Assembly (NCBI GenBank): GCA_963575745.1
Contig: CAUYUJ010015949.1
Coordinates: 579,510-643,509, forward strand
Origin: Prorocentrum cordatum
Lineage: Eukaryota > Sar > Dinophyceae > Prorocentrales > Prorocentraceae
DNA: 64,000 nucleotides
Direction of reading: 5' to 3'
Positions 9,143-18,354 of this stretch are shown here, piece after piece (the stretch's first letter is position 1; the number at the start of each line of letters is the position of its first letter). The notes beneath the pieces were generated by a model. It was given only the letters and a program-made list of their open reading frames with translations, did not search any database and was not told the DNA's origin. The position numbers and the translations under genes are program-made.

Positions 9143-9658
9143 AGTTCGAAGGTCGACCTCCGTACGGCAGAGCGACGCGGAATCACCGAAGGACGCGGTG
9201 ACGCCACGGGACCCGGCGGGTTTCAGTTCTGAACGATCGACGAGGTGTCGAGAACCTTTGCGCGCGCTGACGCCGCGTGATCCTACCGTGAAGGCAACAT
9301 GCACTACAGTGGGGCGCGCATCAAGAAGCCATATGTGTTTTTTTTTTCCGTCAGGTTACACTGGGTTTCTTCGCTCCTCGCGCTGCGCGGTGACTTCCCG
9401 CGGCCCTGGACGGAGCTTCTGCGTTCGGGGTGCCCCGGGCTCCCCCGAACTCGCACCCCTCGCGCGGGTCTCCAGGGCTGGGCCTCTGCGAGGGTGTTGT
9501 CTCTTGCGGCCTCGTCCTCACGGTGCTGATGCGCATCGTCCAGATGCGGCACGAGGGGCCGGCTCAGGAGACTTGGGCAGGCCGATCGGCTTCGCAAGAC
9601 TCGAGAGCGACCAGAGATGGCCCCGCGGGAATCCACGTGCCCTTTGCACTATCTCTCC
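9143..9658. other. No recognisable feature
   Basis: Frames on both strands are open but Arg/Pro/Ser-rich and lack domain motifs. The segment before 9300 has scattered short similarities to the flank of another F5 copy (35290-35480). Nothing I can name. Confidence 0.4.
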
Positions 9659-10330
9659 TCGAGGCTCCTCCTCCTCCTCCTCCTCCTCCTCCTCCTCCTC
9701 CTCCTCCTCCTCCGCCTCCTCCGCCTTCTCCGCCTCCTTCTTCTCCTCTCCTCCTCCTCCAACCCACCCCCCCTCCTCCTCCTCCTCCTCCTCCTCCTCC
9801 TCCCCACCCCTCCTCCTCCTCCTCCTCTCCTCCTCCTCCTCCTCCTCCTCCTCCTCCTACCTCCTCCTCCTCCTCCCCTCCTCCTCTCTCCCCCCTCCTC
9901 TCCTCCTCTCCTCTTCCTCCTCCTCCTCCTCCTCCTCCTATCCTCCTCCTCCTCCTCCCCCTCCCACCCCTCCACCTTCCTCCTCCTCCTCCTCTCCTCC
10001 TCCTCTCCTCCTCCTCCTCCCCCTCCACCTCCTCCTCCTCCTCCTCCTCCTCCTCCTCCTCCTCCTCCTCCCCCTCTCCCCATGCTGGGCCTGGCAGGCC
10101 CCAGTGCTGCGCGCCCTCCGCTGCTGGGCCACCCCCTGGGGGGGGGGGATCTGTACAGTCCCGATCCCGCCCGCCGCGCGGCCGCCCGCCGGCCCCCTCC
10201 TCTCTCCTCTCCTGCTCCTCCCGCCTGCCCCCTCCTCTCTCCTCTCCTCTGACCTCCTCTGCTGCTCCTCCCTGCTCTCCTCTCCTCTCTCCTCCTCTCA
10301 TGCTCCTCTCTGCTCTCCTGCTCCTCCTCA
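9659..10330. repeat. CCT tract with a GC-rich interruption
   Basis: CCTCCTCCT fills 9659-10080. A GC-rich piece follows (10081-10200) with CACCCCCTGGGGGG, a short palindrome around 10130. Irregular CTCCTCTCC continues to 10330. No gene. Confidence 0.85.
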
Positions 10331-10358
10331 CTGAGGCAAGTCTCAGAAGCCGGACGAC

Positions 10359-10523
10359 GGCTGGCAAACCCGTGGCTGCCAAAACGGAGCTCCGGGATAT
10401 ATTTGTTGTTCTTGGTCCTCCGAGATGCAGCCCGTTTACTATCCAGCGCGCTGAGGTTTCTTCCTGGAATTTGTTGTTTGTTTCTTCTGGGAAGACCGTT
10501 TTAGCAGCCACGGATTTGCCAGC
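10359..10523. mobile_element. F6 TIR element, copy 1 (MITE-like)
   Basis: The left terminus GGCTGGCAAACCCGTGGCTG is repeated inverted at the right end (GCAGCCACGGATTTGCCAGC). The arms match over about 28 bases with two mismatches. The 110-base interior has no coding capacity. A second copy, 44392-46164, is split by a large insertion. Confidence 0.8.
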
Positions 10524-10641
10524 TTTCGCCCAGCTTCCGAAAGTCGGCAGCGTCCTGCCTGGGCTCGCCGATCGAGGGCCGAGGAGCTTCTTGCACGATT
10601 TATTGTTTCGTAGGTTCTGGGCCCTCGGGATGGTTCTGGGT

Positions 10642-10793
10642 TTAGGTCGGGCATGTCCCCCTACAGGGGGGTTTTAGACGTTTTTTTGCCGTAAAAAATG
10701 GACGATGCTGAAACATACTCAAGAAATCGTCCCCAGACTATTTTTGACTATTTCTTAATATTTCCCCTGCAGAGGGACAGACAGGCCCGACTT
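10642..10793. mobile_element. F2 TIR element, copy 1 (MITE-like)
   Basis: The left end is TTAGGTCGGGCATGTCCCCC and the right end is degenerate (AGAGGGACAGACAGGCCCGA). The interior is AT-rich and includes GTCCCCAGACTATTTTTGAC, the complement of a stretch shared with the other F2 copies. Confidence 0.7.
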
Positions 10794-10844
10794 GATCCTG
10801 GGGGTCCTCCTCGGCGTGGTGATAACCCCCCCTGGTGGCACTGC

Positions 10845-11120
10845 CTGGAGGCGGCAGCAGAGAGTGCACGGCGACTAGCTGCGCCGGAGGGGCAGCCGCG
10901 GCAGGGGGGGGGCCCTCCTCCGTCCTCCTCCGTCTCTCCTCCTCCTCCTCCTCCTCCTAATCCTCCTCCTCCTCCTCCTCCTCCTCCTCCTCCTCCTCCT
11001 CCTCCGTCTCTCCTCCTCCTCCGCCTCCTCCTCCTCCATGTGGTGGCCCAGGGCCGGAAGCATGGGCTCCCAAGCGCCCACTCAAGGCCGATCAGGGCCT
11101 GGGCTTCCTTTCCGCCCATG
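10845..11120. repeat. Ala-rich helical peptide stub followed by CCT tract
   Basis: The frame at 10845-10915 reads CLEAAAESARRLAAPEGQPR and runs straight into CCTCCTCCT (10916-11035). A helical Ala-rich stub beside a CCT/GGA tract recurs elsewhere in the window (8060, 15080, 17140, 27050, 47630). No complete gene is visible. Confidence 0.35.
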
Positions 11121-11196
11121 GTGAGCGTGCTTTCGCTATCGGGGATGCCTATCGCCGACCTATCGGTGGCTTTCCTTCGTCAGGCCTGGGACGAAT

Positions 11197-11812
11197 ACAC
11201 ACACACACAACACACACACACACACGCACACACACACACACACACGAACACACACACACACACACACATACCTGCCTGCCGACCTAGCTACCTACCGACC
11301 TAGCTACCTACCTACCCACCCGGCCGCCCACCCACCTACCTACCTACCTACTACCTACTTGCATGCATACATGCATATAAGCATGCGCGCACATACATAC
11401 ATAACTACACACATACCTACCCACCTACCTACCTACCTACCTGCCTACCGACCTACCTACCTACCTACCTACGTGCGTGCGTGCGTGCGTGCGTGTGTGC
11501 GTGCGTGCGTGCGTACATGCATCAATCACACATACATGCATACATGCATACATGCATGCATACACACATACACACATACATACATACACACATACACACA
11601 TGCATACCTACATACCTACATACATACATACATGCATGCATGCATACATACATACATACATACATACATACATGCATGCATACATGCATACATGCATACC
11701 TGCATACATGCATACATGCATACATGCATACATGCATACATGCATACATGCATACATGCATACATGCATACATGCATACATGCATACATGCATACATGCA
11801 TACATACATACA

Positions 11813-11844
<32 letters not shown>

Positions 11845-12190
11845 CATGCATACATACATACATACATACATATGTACATATCTGCATACATACATACATA
11901 CACGCCTACATCCATCCATCCCTCCATTCATCCATCCATCCATCCATCCATACATACATACATACATACATATATTCACATGCATGCATACACACATTCG
12001 TGTAACCATACATTCAGCCATCTATATATATATGTATGTATATATACATGCATACATACATATATGCATGCATGCACACATAATCCGCACATACGCACTT
12101 GCATATATATGTGCGTGTATAGATATAAGTGTGTATATATCCATATGTTTATATGTAAACACACAAGAGAGAGAGAGAGAGAGACAACAA
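11197..12190. repeat. Microsatellite field: AC, TACC, ACAT/GCAT, GA
   Basis: In order: (AC)n at 11197-11270; (CTAC)n at 11281-11480 with a GTGC patch at 11471-11510; (ATACATGC)n and (ATAC)n from 11525 to 11970; TA-rich to 12150; then (GA)n at 12168-12184. The open frames are Cys/Met/Tyr or His/Ile/Tyr repeats produced by the satellite and are not genes. Confidence 0.95.
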
Positions 12191-12239
12191 ATGGCCTTCG
12201 GCCCATCCCACCACCGTGCCTGGGTCTTTGGTTTGAAGC

Positions 12240-12860
12240 CTATTGGATGTTCGTGGGATTTCGTTGGGGGCGTCTCGGAGGCCTCTTGGAGGCAGTTTGG
12301 AAGCTTCTTGGGGGCCGCTGTGGGGCCTGTTTTACATTAATCTTGGGCCTTTGGAAGGCCTCTTGGGGGCCTCTTGGGGGCCTCGTGGGGGCCTCGTGGG
12401 GCCTCCTGGGCGCCTCTTGGGGTCTCTTGGGGCCTCTTGGGGCCTCTTGGGGCGTAAGGCTGGGATTTTCGATCCTTTGGGGCCGTCTTGGGGCCCTCTT
12501 GGGCCGTTTTGGGCGCCTCTTGGAGGCTTCTTGTGCCGTCTTGGGGCGGTCTTAGGCGGCCTCTAGGGCCGTCTGGGCAGCGTCGGGAAGCCGAAGGCGA
12601 GAACGCCAAAATCCTTCAAAGACCTAATGATGATCAATGATTTTGGTCTCTTGGGGCCCTCTTGGGAGGCCTCTTGGAGGCCTCTTGGGTGTCTTCGGGG
12701 CCTCTCAGGCCGTCTGGGGGGCCATCTTGAGCGTCCTGGAGTGATCGTTTGGCGACTCGGGGCCCGTTGGAACGCCTTGGCGAACAACTTGCGCGGGAAC
12801 ACGTTCCGGAGCCCAGGGGGCACGCGGGAAGCCCTAGGAGATTTCGGAATTTGGGGTCGG
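12240..12860. repeat. TTGGGGCCTC minisatellite
   Basis: The unit TTGGGGCCTC (10-11 bases, with variants such as TTGGGCCGTC and TTGGAGGCC) is repeated dozens of times. Similar degenerate arrays lie at 24340-24900, 38040-38125 and 38690-38755. Open frames across it are Gly/Leu/Trp repeats and not genes. Confidence 0.8.
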
Positions 12861-12894
12861 GGCCCCTTGAGTTCCTAGAGCGAGAAATTCGCAT

Positions 12895-12895
12895 G

Positions 12896-12952
<57 letters not shown>

Positions 12953-13000
12953 TCACACATGTACATTTACATCCTCCTCCTCCTCCTCCTCCTCCTCCTC

Positions 13001-13031
<31 letters not shown>

Positions 13032-13032
13032 A
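12895..13032. repeat. TA, CTC and TAC microsatellites
   Basis: (TA)n at 12897-12950, (CTC)n at 12972-13000 and (TAC)n at 13001-13027. No gene. Confidence 0.95.
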
Positions 13033-13311
13033 TATATACATGTGTAAACATGTGTATATCTAATATTGCTCCAAGGCGCTCCAGGACGCTCCTGGAACGC
13101 CGTCGGGACGCTCTGGAACGGCCGCGGCGCCCGCGACAGACGATACGCCGGAGGTAAGGACCGCTTGGAGTTCAGGATGGGGCTCTGTCTTCTGGGGCCG
13201 CTCCTCAGGTTCCGGTCGGGGCACCTGCTCGTAGCCGAGGCTCTCACTGTGGCCAGGGACGCCCCCCTCGATTCGGATTCGACGGCCCGTGTGGCAGAAC
13301 GATGGTTCGAA

Positions 13312-13418
13312 CACATGAACTTTTGGCGCTCGGCGCGCCAAGGGAGGGGGGTCCGGTGCAGGTCCAAGAAAGCCGCGCGGAGCGCCAACAGTTGGTGTGT
13401 ATGTTAATTTTGTCCTCT
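13312..13418. mobile_element. F7 TIR element, copy 1, shortened
   Basis: The left end AACTTTTGGCGCTCGGCGCG and right end AAAGCCGCGCGGAGCGCCAA are the inverted termini of family F7. The interior is only about 45 bases. Complete copies are at 47765 and 56709. Confidence 0.65.
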
Positions 13419-13675
13419 TCTACTATGGTAGCACGAGGGTGACACCAGGTCTTGGAATGACGTGTGCGCTCGGGCTGGCCCCGCCAGCCCCCAAGTCAGC
13501 GCAGTACACCCGCAAGACGGCTCCGGCAAGGCCCCCCATCGGACTCTGAGTCAGAGCGCAGGCTGAACGTTTGAGTTCCCGAGCGCGCCTTCGGGGCTTC
13601 GGAGAAGCCGAAGAGAGAACCCTTTCGTTCGTTCCGTGCTCGGCGCCCCTGATGGCAGCACGATGGCAGTACGTT

Positions 13676-13864
13676 TAAGTCGGGCCTGTCCCCCTACAGG
13701 GGGATGTTCGACGAAAAATAAAAAAATACCCCAACAATACCCAACAAATAATTCAAAAATAGTCTGGGGACTATTATTTTGGTATTATTTGACCTTCTTG
13801 GGGCATTTTTGGTGTATTTTTTATTCTTGGTCGACGCCCCCTGTAGGGGGACACGCCCGATATA
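13676..13864. mobile_element. F2 TIR element, copy 2, near-intact termini
   Basis: TAAGTCGGGCCTGTCCCCCT at the left matches the inverted CTGTAGGGGGACACGCCCGA at the right. The interior is markedly AT-rich with A and T runs and contains AGTCTGGGGACTATTA. No coding capacity. Confidence 0.85.
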
Positions 13865-14119
13865 ACAGTACGTCCTCTAGACGGGGCGGGCCGGCGAGGC
13901 AGGCGGAGAGAGAGGGCCTCGTAACCGCGAGTCGATGGTTCGAAGATGGGGTCTCGCGGGATGGGGATCTAAGACTCGGAATGGATCTAGGGGTGGATGA
14001 ACTTTGTTGGAGGCACCTCGCCCTCAGGACCCCATTCCCTCAGGACCCCACTATTGAGCCACCGATGACCGCGAGGCGGAGCAGGCTGCGGTCGCCGCCC
14101 GGGCTGAGGCGGACATGAA

Positions 14120-14590
14120 GGCTTGCCACCGCTTGCCTCTCTCCACGGGCGGTTCGCGGTGCGGTCGGTTCGGTCGCGTCGCAGCCAGTTACGTTCGGTC
14201 GGGTCGGGTCGGGTCGGGTCGGTCGTCTGTCGTTCGGCTACGCGTAAAAGTGACCTATCGCTGGAGTGACCTACGGTAGCCGTTTCTATTGTGTTGTTTC
14301 GCCGATCGGCGCGGGCCGCCGCCGTTCCTCCAACCCCGCCCTAGTCCAGATGTTGGTTGCATTTTGAGGTTGCTTTTAGCTACTGGTCGGGACCCCCCCC
14401 CTCAGATCGACGACGCATTGGCCCAGACCCAGAGCCCCCCCTTCCCCAAACGTCAATGGTCGTTCTTGGGTGTACGCTTGCCTCTGTACCGGTTGCGTGT
14501 GGTGCGATCGATGTTGGGTTGCGTTGCAGTCGTTTGCGTTCGGTCAGGTCGAGTCGGTCGTTTGTCGCGTTCGGAGGGACGTAGTTTGCC
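14120..14590 (+). repeat. Direct repeat pair around TCGGG minisatellite
   Basis: About 100 bases beginning GCTTGCCTCT recur at 14130 and 14484. Both contain GCGTCGCAG or GCGTTGCAG, a GTTCGGTC(A/G)GGTC run and GGTCGT(C/T)TGTCG. The first copy holds the expanded run GGTCGGGTCGGGTCGG. Between them (14290-14450) is a diverged relative of F18 (GTTTCGCCGATCGGCG). Just upstream, 14083-14140 reads as a helical peptide stub (EAEQAAVAARAEADMKA). Confidence 0.55.
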
Positions 14591-14739
14591 TCAGAGCGCA
14601 CGCGTATATAACTAGTGTGCGTGCACCGCGCGACGTCCATTTAGGTCAACGCTGGCAAGCTGCTGAGCAGAGTAGGCAGGATGATGATCAGGAGAATGCG
14701 TCGGCGGCGGCAACGGCGGCAACGGCGGCGAAGGAAGAA

Positions 14740-15240
14740 GGGAGGATGAGGAGGAGGAGGAGGAGGAGGAGGAGGAGGAGAAGACGAATAATAATAATAA
14801 CGAGATGTGGGAGCAGCAGGAGCAGCAGGATGAGCAGCAGCATGAGGAGAAAGTGGAGGAGGACGAGGAGGACGACGAGGAGGAGGAGGCGGAGGAGGAG
14901 GAGGAGGGGCGGAGGGAAAGCTGGACGAGCGGCGGGTGCAGGAGACACTGGAGAAACAACACGGGAGGCGGAGAAGCGGGAGATAGAGGAGGAGGAGGAG
15001 GGAGGACCTCCCGCGGTGGCGCTCCGTTTGCGCAGCCCCCTTGGGGCGCCTCCGCGCACCCCCCTGGCCCCGGACGAGGACGTCAGAGCCACCGAGTTCG
15101 CGGCCTCGAACGTTGAGCTGCGGGCGGAGGCCGCCAAGGCGCAGAAGGAGAAGGCCCTCTCCCTTGGCGGGAGAGGAGTGGGAGGAGGAGGAGGAGGAGG
15201 AGGAGGAGGAGGAGGAGGAGGAGGAGGAAGGATTGAAGAG
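14740..15240. repeat. GGA tracts flanking a helical peptide stub
   Basis: GGAGGAGGA occupies 14745-14780 and, irregularly, 14850-15000 and 15180-15232. Between 15077 and 15170 a frame reads DEDVRATEFAASNVELRAEA and then AKAQKEKALS, which looks like part of a coiled coil. I see no splice sites that would build a gene from it. Confidence 0.4.
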
Positions 15241-15490
15241 GATATATGAGGGAATCAAGAGGTAGGGATTGCGGTGACGGAGGGGGGAAGGGGAGGGAGA
15301 GGGGAGACAGAGGAGGACGAAAAGTAGAAGGAGTTGGAGAACGCAGAACGGAGGAGGATCAACTACGTGCACCCGCGCCATACCTGACATCCTGCCACCA
15401 CTGGGTGCCAGGCGAGCACAGGGATCTCGCGGACGCCCATCCAGCACGACGGGCAGACCGATCTGCGGCTCTCCCAGGGTCGCCTCTGAC

Positions 15491-15840
15491 TCACTGGGCG
15501 GTGCGGTCACCAGTCAGCATCGTCGGACAGATCCCCATCCTCAGCTGGCCAGGGTCCCTCAGCGCAACCAGCCTACCCCCTCGAGGTGCGATTGGACGCC
15601 GCGAAGCCCAACAGGTATCACATGTATCCCCACATCGGGGGGCAGGTCGGACAACGGGGCCAAGGCTTTCCCAGAGGGGAGGGGGGTACAGTCGAAACCG
15701 ATGGCAAGGGTGTGTAACCTTCCCAAGGGCACCTTTGAATCCTTGCAGCTTCGGTCCATCCTTGACCACTTTCGATGAACCGCCCCGCTCGAAGTAGCTG
15801 CAGCATGGGCGTCCAATGGGCTTGCATCCTTATCGCGCAT
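15491..15840 (-). pseudogene. Possible broken coding segment, unknown family
   Basis: On the minus strand the frame ending at 15559 reads GRLHTLAIGFDCTPLPSGKA and continues as ALAPLSDLPPDVGIHVIPVG, compositionally more protein-like than its surroundings. Beyond 15560 the sense seems to pass to another minus frame (ESEATLGEPQIGLPVVLDG, within 15360-15510), which implies a frameshift. I recognise no domain. It may be a retroelement scrap. Confidence 0.2.
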
Positions 15841-16962
15841 CCTTAGTATCAGTTTGACTGTAACGGCGGAGTGGCTACACCACCAAGCAGGTCAGTGGGG
15901 ATTTTGGGCCAGCGGACCGTTTTGGGACCTATGGGTCTTTCACCGAGGATGCCTCGGGCGGCCTCGGCCTCCTAGGTCATGAGACCATTCAGCGGCGACC
16001 GTGTGGTGAGGCCTTCTGGTGTTCCGAGGTCCTGGCACGGCATGTCCCCACACTCGGGGGCAACGATAGGGGAGGATGGTTCACGGCAACGACAGGGGGA
16101 TAGGGCCAGGGGGATCGGATCGCCCAGTCATCGCCGAAAGAAGATTGAGCGCCCACCCCGCCCGGGAACGTGCGGTATCATTATCAGGGGCCTCCTCGCC
16201 AATCTATTGACGAGGTATCGCCGATTCCAGCTTGATGGTGTGCCCCTGCTGCGCGGGCCCCCCCCCCATCGCTCCACGAAGACGCGCCCGGGGCCGGCCG
16301 CCGCCGTCTCGGCTTGGCCCTCCTGCGATCCTCCGAGGCCCTGCTGGTCGTCGTCGTCGGCGGCGGCGTCGTCGTCGTCGTCTCGACCTGACCCGCCTCC
16401 GAGGCAAGGCCCAACGGTGCCGAGCCAGACCGCCAGTGGGGGGGGCCGACGGCGCGTGGCCCGCGCGCGCGCGCGAGGCGCTCTCGGACGGCCGCGCCTC
16501 CTGCGCGGAGCAGCGCGCGGACGCGGCGCGTGCCCGCGAGGCGGGCCTCCTGCCGCGGCCCCTCCGCGGCGCCGGCGGCGGCGGAGGCGACGACGGCGTG
16601 GGCGGCGACGACGGCGATGGCGGCGGCGGCGATGGCGACGACGACGACGGCGACGGATCGGGGATCGATGCTATCGATGGTTCTGGGTGACGATAGGTCG
16701 GGCGCGAAGGGCCCAAGAGGACCCCGACGACGGCCCCATGAGGCCCACATCGTAGATGTCCAGCAGATGTTTAGAAAGAATTGTCCCGTTCTCCCCAGTT
16801 CGCCCCAGGAACGGCTCCAGACGGCTCCCAGCGCCTCCTAGGTCGCCCCAACATTGCCCCGAGAGGCTCCCAAGGGAGGACAGCCCGAGAGGGCCCCAAG
16901 TCCCCTCCAAGAAAAAGCTTTGCCGCCGCACCTGGCCGCACCTGGGGCGTGGGCGGCAGGGG
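15841..16962. other. No firm gene; GTC and GGC trinucleotide patches
   Basis: GTCGTCGTC (16347-16382) and GGCGGCGAC-type repeats (16560-16665) produce Ser/Val, Asp/Gly or Arg/Arg runs. A stub with AREALSDGRASCAEQRADAA character lies at about 16470-16540. From 16800 to 16920 there is a CCCCAAG-rich piece, the complement of the TTGGGGC minisatellite. Confidence 0.35.
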
Positions 16963-17099
16963 TGGACCTAAACGGTGTTTTGGCGATTTCGTGGGCCGTT
17001 TTCGTTTAGATGTCATTGTGCGGGAAGGGCGGATTGAAGACAAAACGAGGGAAAGCGAAGACTAAACGAAAACGAAAAACACTGTTTAGGTCCAGCCCT
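16963..17099. mobile_element. Single-copy TIR hairpin element (F10)
   Basis: GGTGGACCTAAACGGTGTTT at the left pairs with the inverted AAACACTGTTTAGGTCCAGC at the right. A second inner pair, CGTTTTCGTTTAGATGTC with GACTAAACGAAAACG, lies inside. The total is about 137 bases. I saw no other copy in the window. Confidence 0.75.
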
Positions 17100-17100
17100 G

Positions 17101-17325
17101 GTGGGCGGGGGCGGGGCGGCGGGTTCGAGGGGGGCGGCGGCGCAGGCGGAGCTGGAGGCGGCGCTGGGCGCGTCCGCGGCGGAGAAGGTGGCGCTGGCCG
17201 CGGCGGCCAGCCAGCTCGAGCAGGCCTCGAGGGCGGCCGCCTTCGTCGAGCCCCGTCGCCGTCCCGAATCGGGAGCGAAAGAAGGACGTACACGATGGGC
17301 CTGCTTTCCACCACCACCACCGTGA
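17101..17325 (+). CDS. Candidate coiled-coil exon
   Basis: The frame reads AQAELEAALGASAAEKVALA then AAASQLEQASRAAAF, strongly helix-forming with heptad-like Ala/Leu spacing, before running into the F9 element. No start or splice junction can be fixed. It is one of several similar stubs in the window, so it may be a dispersed exon fragment and not a working gene. Confidence 0.2.
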   Translation: MGGGGAAGSRGAAAQAELEAALGASAAEKVALAAAASQLEQASRAAAFVEPRRRPESGAKEGRTRWACFPPPPP

Positions 17326-17447
17326 GTTGGAGGAGGAGGAGGAGGAGGAGGAGGAGGAGCAGGACGAACAGGAGGAGAAGGAGGCGGAGGAGGATGAGGA
17401 GGAGAGCCCCCTCCCCCTCCAACTTATGGTGGTGGTGGTGGTGGAAA
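17304..17447. mobile_element. F9 TIR element, copy 1
   Basis: TTTCCACCACCACCACCGTG at the left and the inverted TATGGTGGTGGTGGTGG at the right flank a GGA tract. The inner arms GAGTTGGAGG and CCTCCAACTTA also pair. The second copy is at 48178-48317. Confidence 0.65.
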
Positions 17448-18189
17448 ACAGGTGCATCAGTACACGTACATGAGTCCACGACGGTTTCGAATGTACGCAT
17501 TGCGCGAACGATCGTATCACGAGGCTGATCCGCGGACTGGAGGCCCGTATTCATGTGCGTGGTTGAGCGCGCTCGTCCTGTGTGGACGCCCTACCGAAAG
17601 AATAATAGCTGCTTGCGATCCCTGAGCACAGCTTCTTGCTTGCAGAGGGCCGCGTGGTGCACAAGGGTAAGCTCCAGCGGTCGGCTTGGCATCGTTCGGT
17701 AGTGTGCATGTTTATTCGGACGTCTGAGCGATGACAAGGTCAGAGGAGGAAGAGGCACCCATACCGCTACCCTTGCCTCGTTTCCCCTTGTTGGGCCTCT
17801 TGGGAGGCCCTCGCCGCCACCGCTGGATTCGCATCGAAATTCTTGACGCTTCGCGTATCCCCACCAGCTCGTTTTCGCCTTGTTTGCGAGTGCGGTACAT
17901 CCTGGTGCCCTGGCTCACTGGCATCTGCCCAGTGGTCCTTGCTCGCGCCTCGTCTCAGGCTGCGGGCCGCTTTGCTTCGCGCGCGCCACCTGGCGCTCTG
18001 CTCTCTCTCTCTCTCTCTTTCTCTTTTTCGGCCACCGGTCAGGTTCCCCACCTGCGGGTCTGGCTTGTGTTCGTTGGTTGTCCACCTGTGGCAGCTTCTT
18101 TACCGCTGGCATCCGTTCAGTGTTTTTGCAGGGTAATCTTTTGGCCTCTCGCCCCTTTGCCGTGCATTCGCTACAGCGGCCTACGTGCC

Positions 18190-18285
18190 ACTGCAGCCAA
18201 TTATCTCGCTCTGTGCCCAAGAACGTTATTCCCGCTCGCTGGATCTGTCCTTCGAGCCGCCGAACAAAAAAATATCCCCACCAGC
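18190..18285 (+). repeat. F15 direct repeat, left copy
   Basis: About 95 bases from GCAGCCAATTATCTCGCTCT to AAAAATATCCCCACCAGC closely match 24116-24210. The two copies bracket the decayed coding region of 18.3-23.8 kb. They might be ends of a retroelement, but the matching part is too short for a normal LTR. Confidence 0.7.
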
Positions 18286-18354
18286 CCTCCCCCTGTTCCC
18301 CGCTGCCTGGGGCCCTGCCACATGCAGCTGCGAACGCCACCGGGTGCACCTTGG

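Noticed and set aside
9430-10677. Plus-strand 415-codon frame with Pro and Ser runs
   Set aside because: It spans the CCT tract, an F6 element and part of an F2 element, so it cannot be one protein-coding unit.
11359-12555. Open frame of nearly 400 codons with His/Ile/Tyr/Thr repeats
   Set aside because: It is the translation of an ACAT/GCAT microsatellite. All frames on both strands stay open for the same reason.
14265-14290. ACGGTAGCCGTTTCTATTG resembling the dinoflagellate spliced leader
   Set aside because: Only the GTAGCC...TTT part agrees with the known leader. The 3' part GGCTCAAG and a donor GT are missing, so it is most likely chance.
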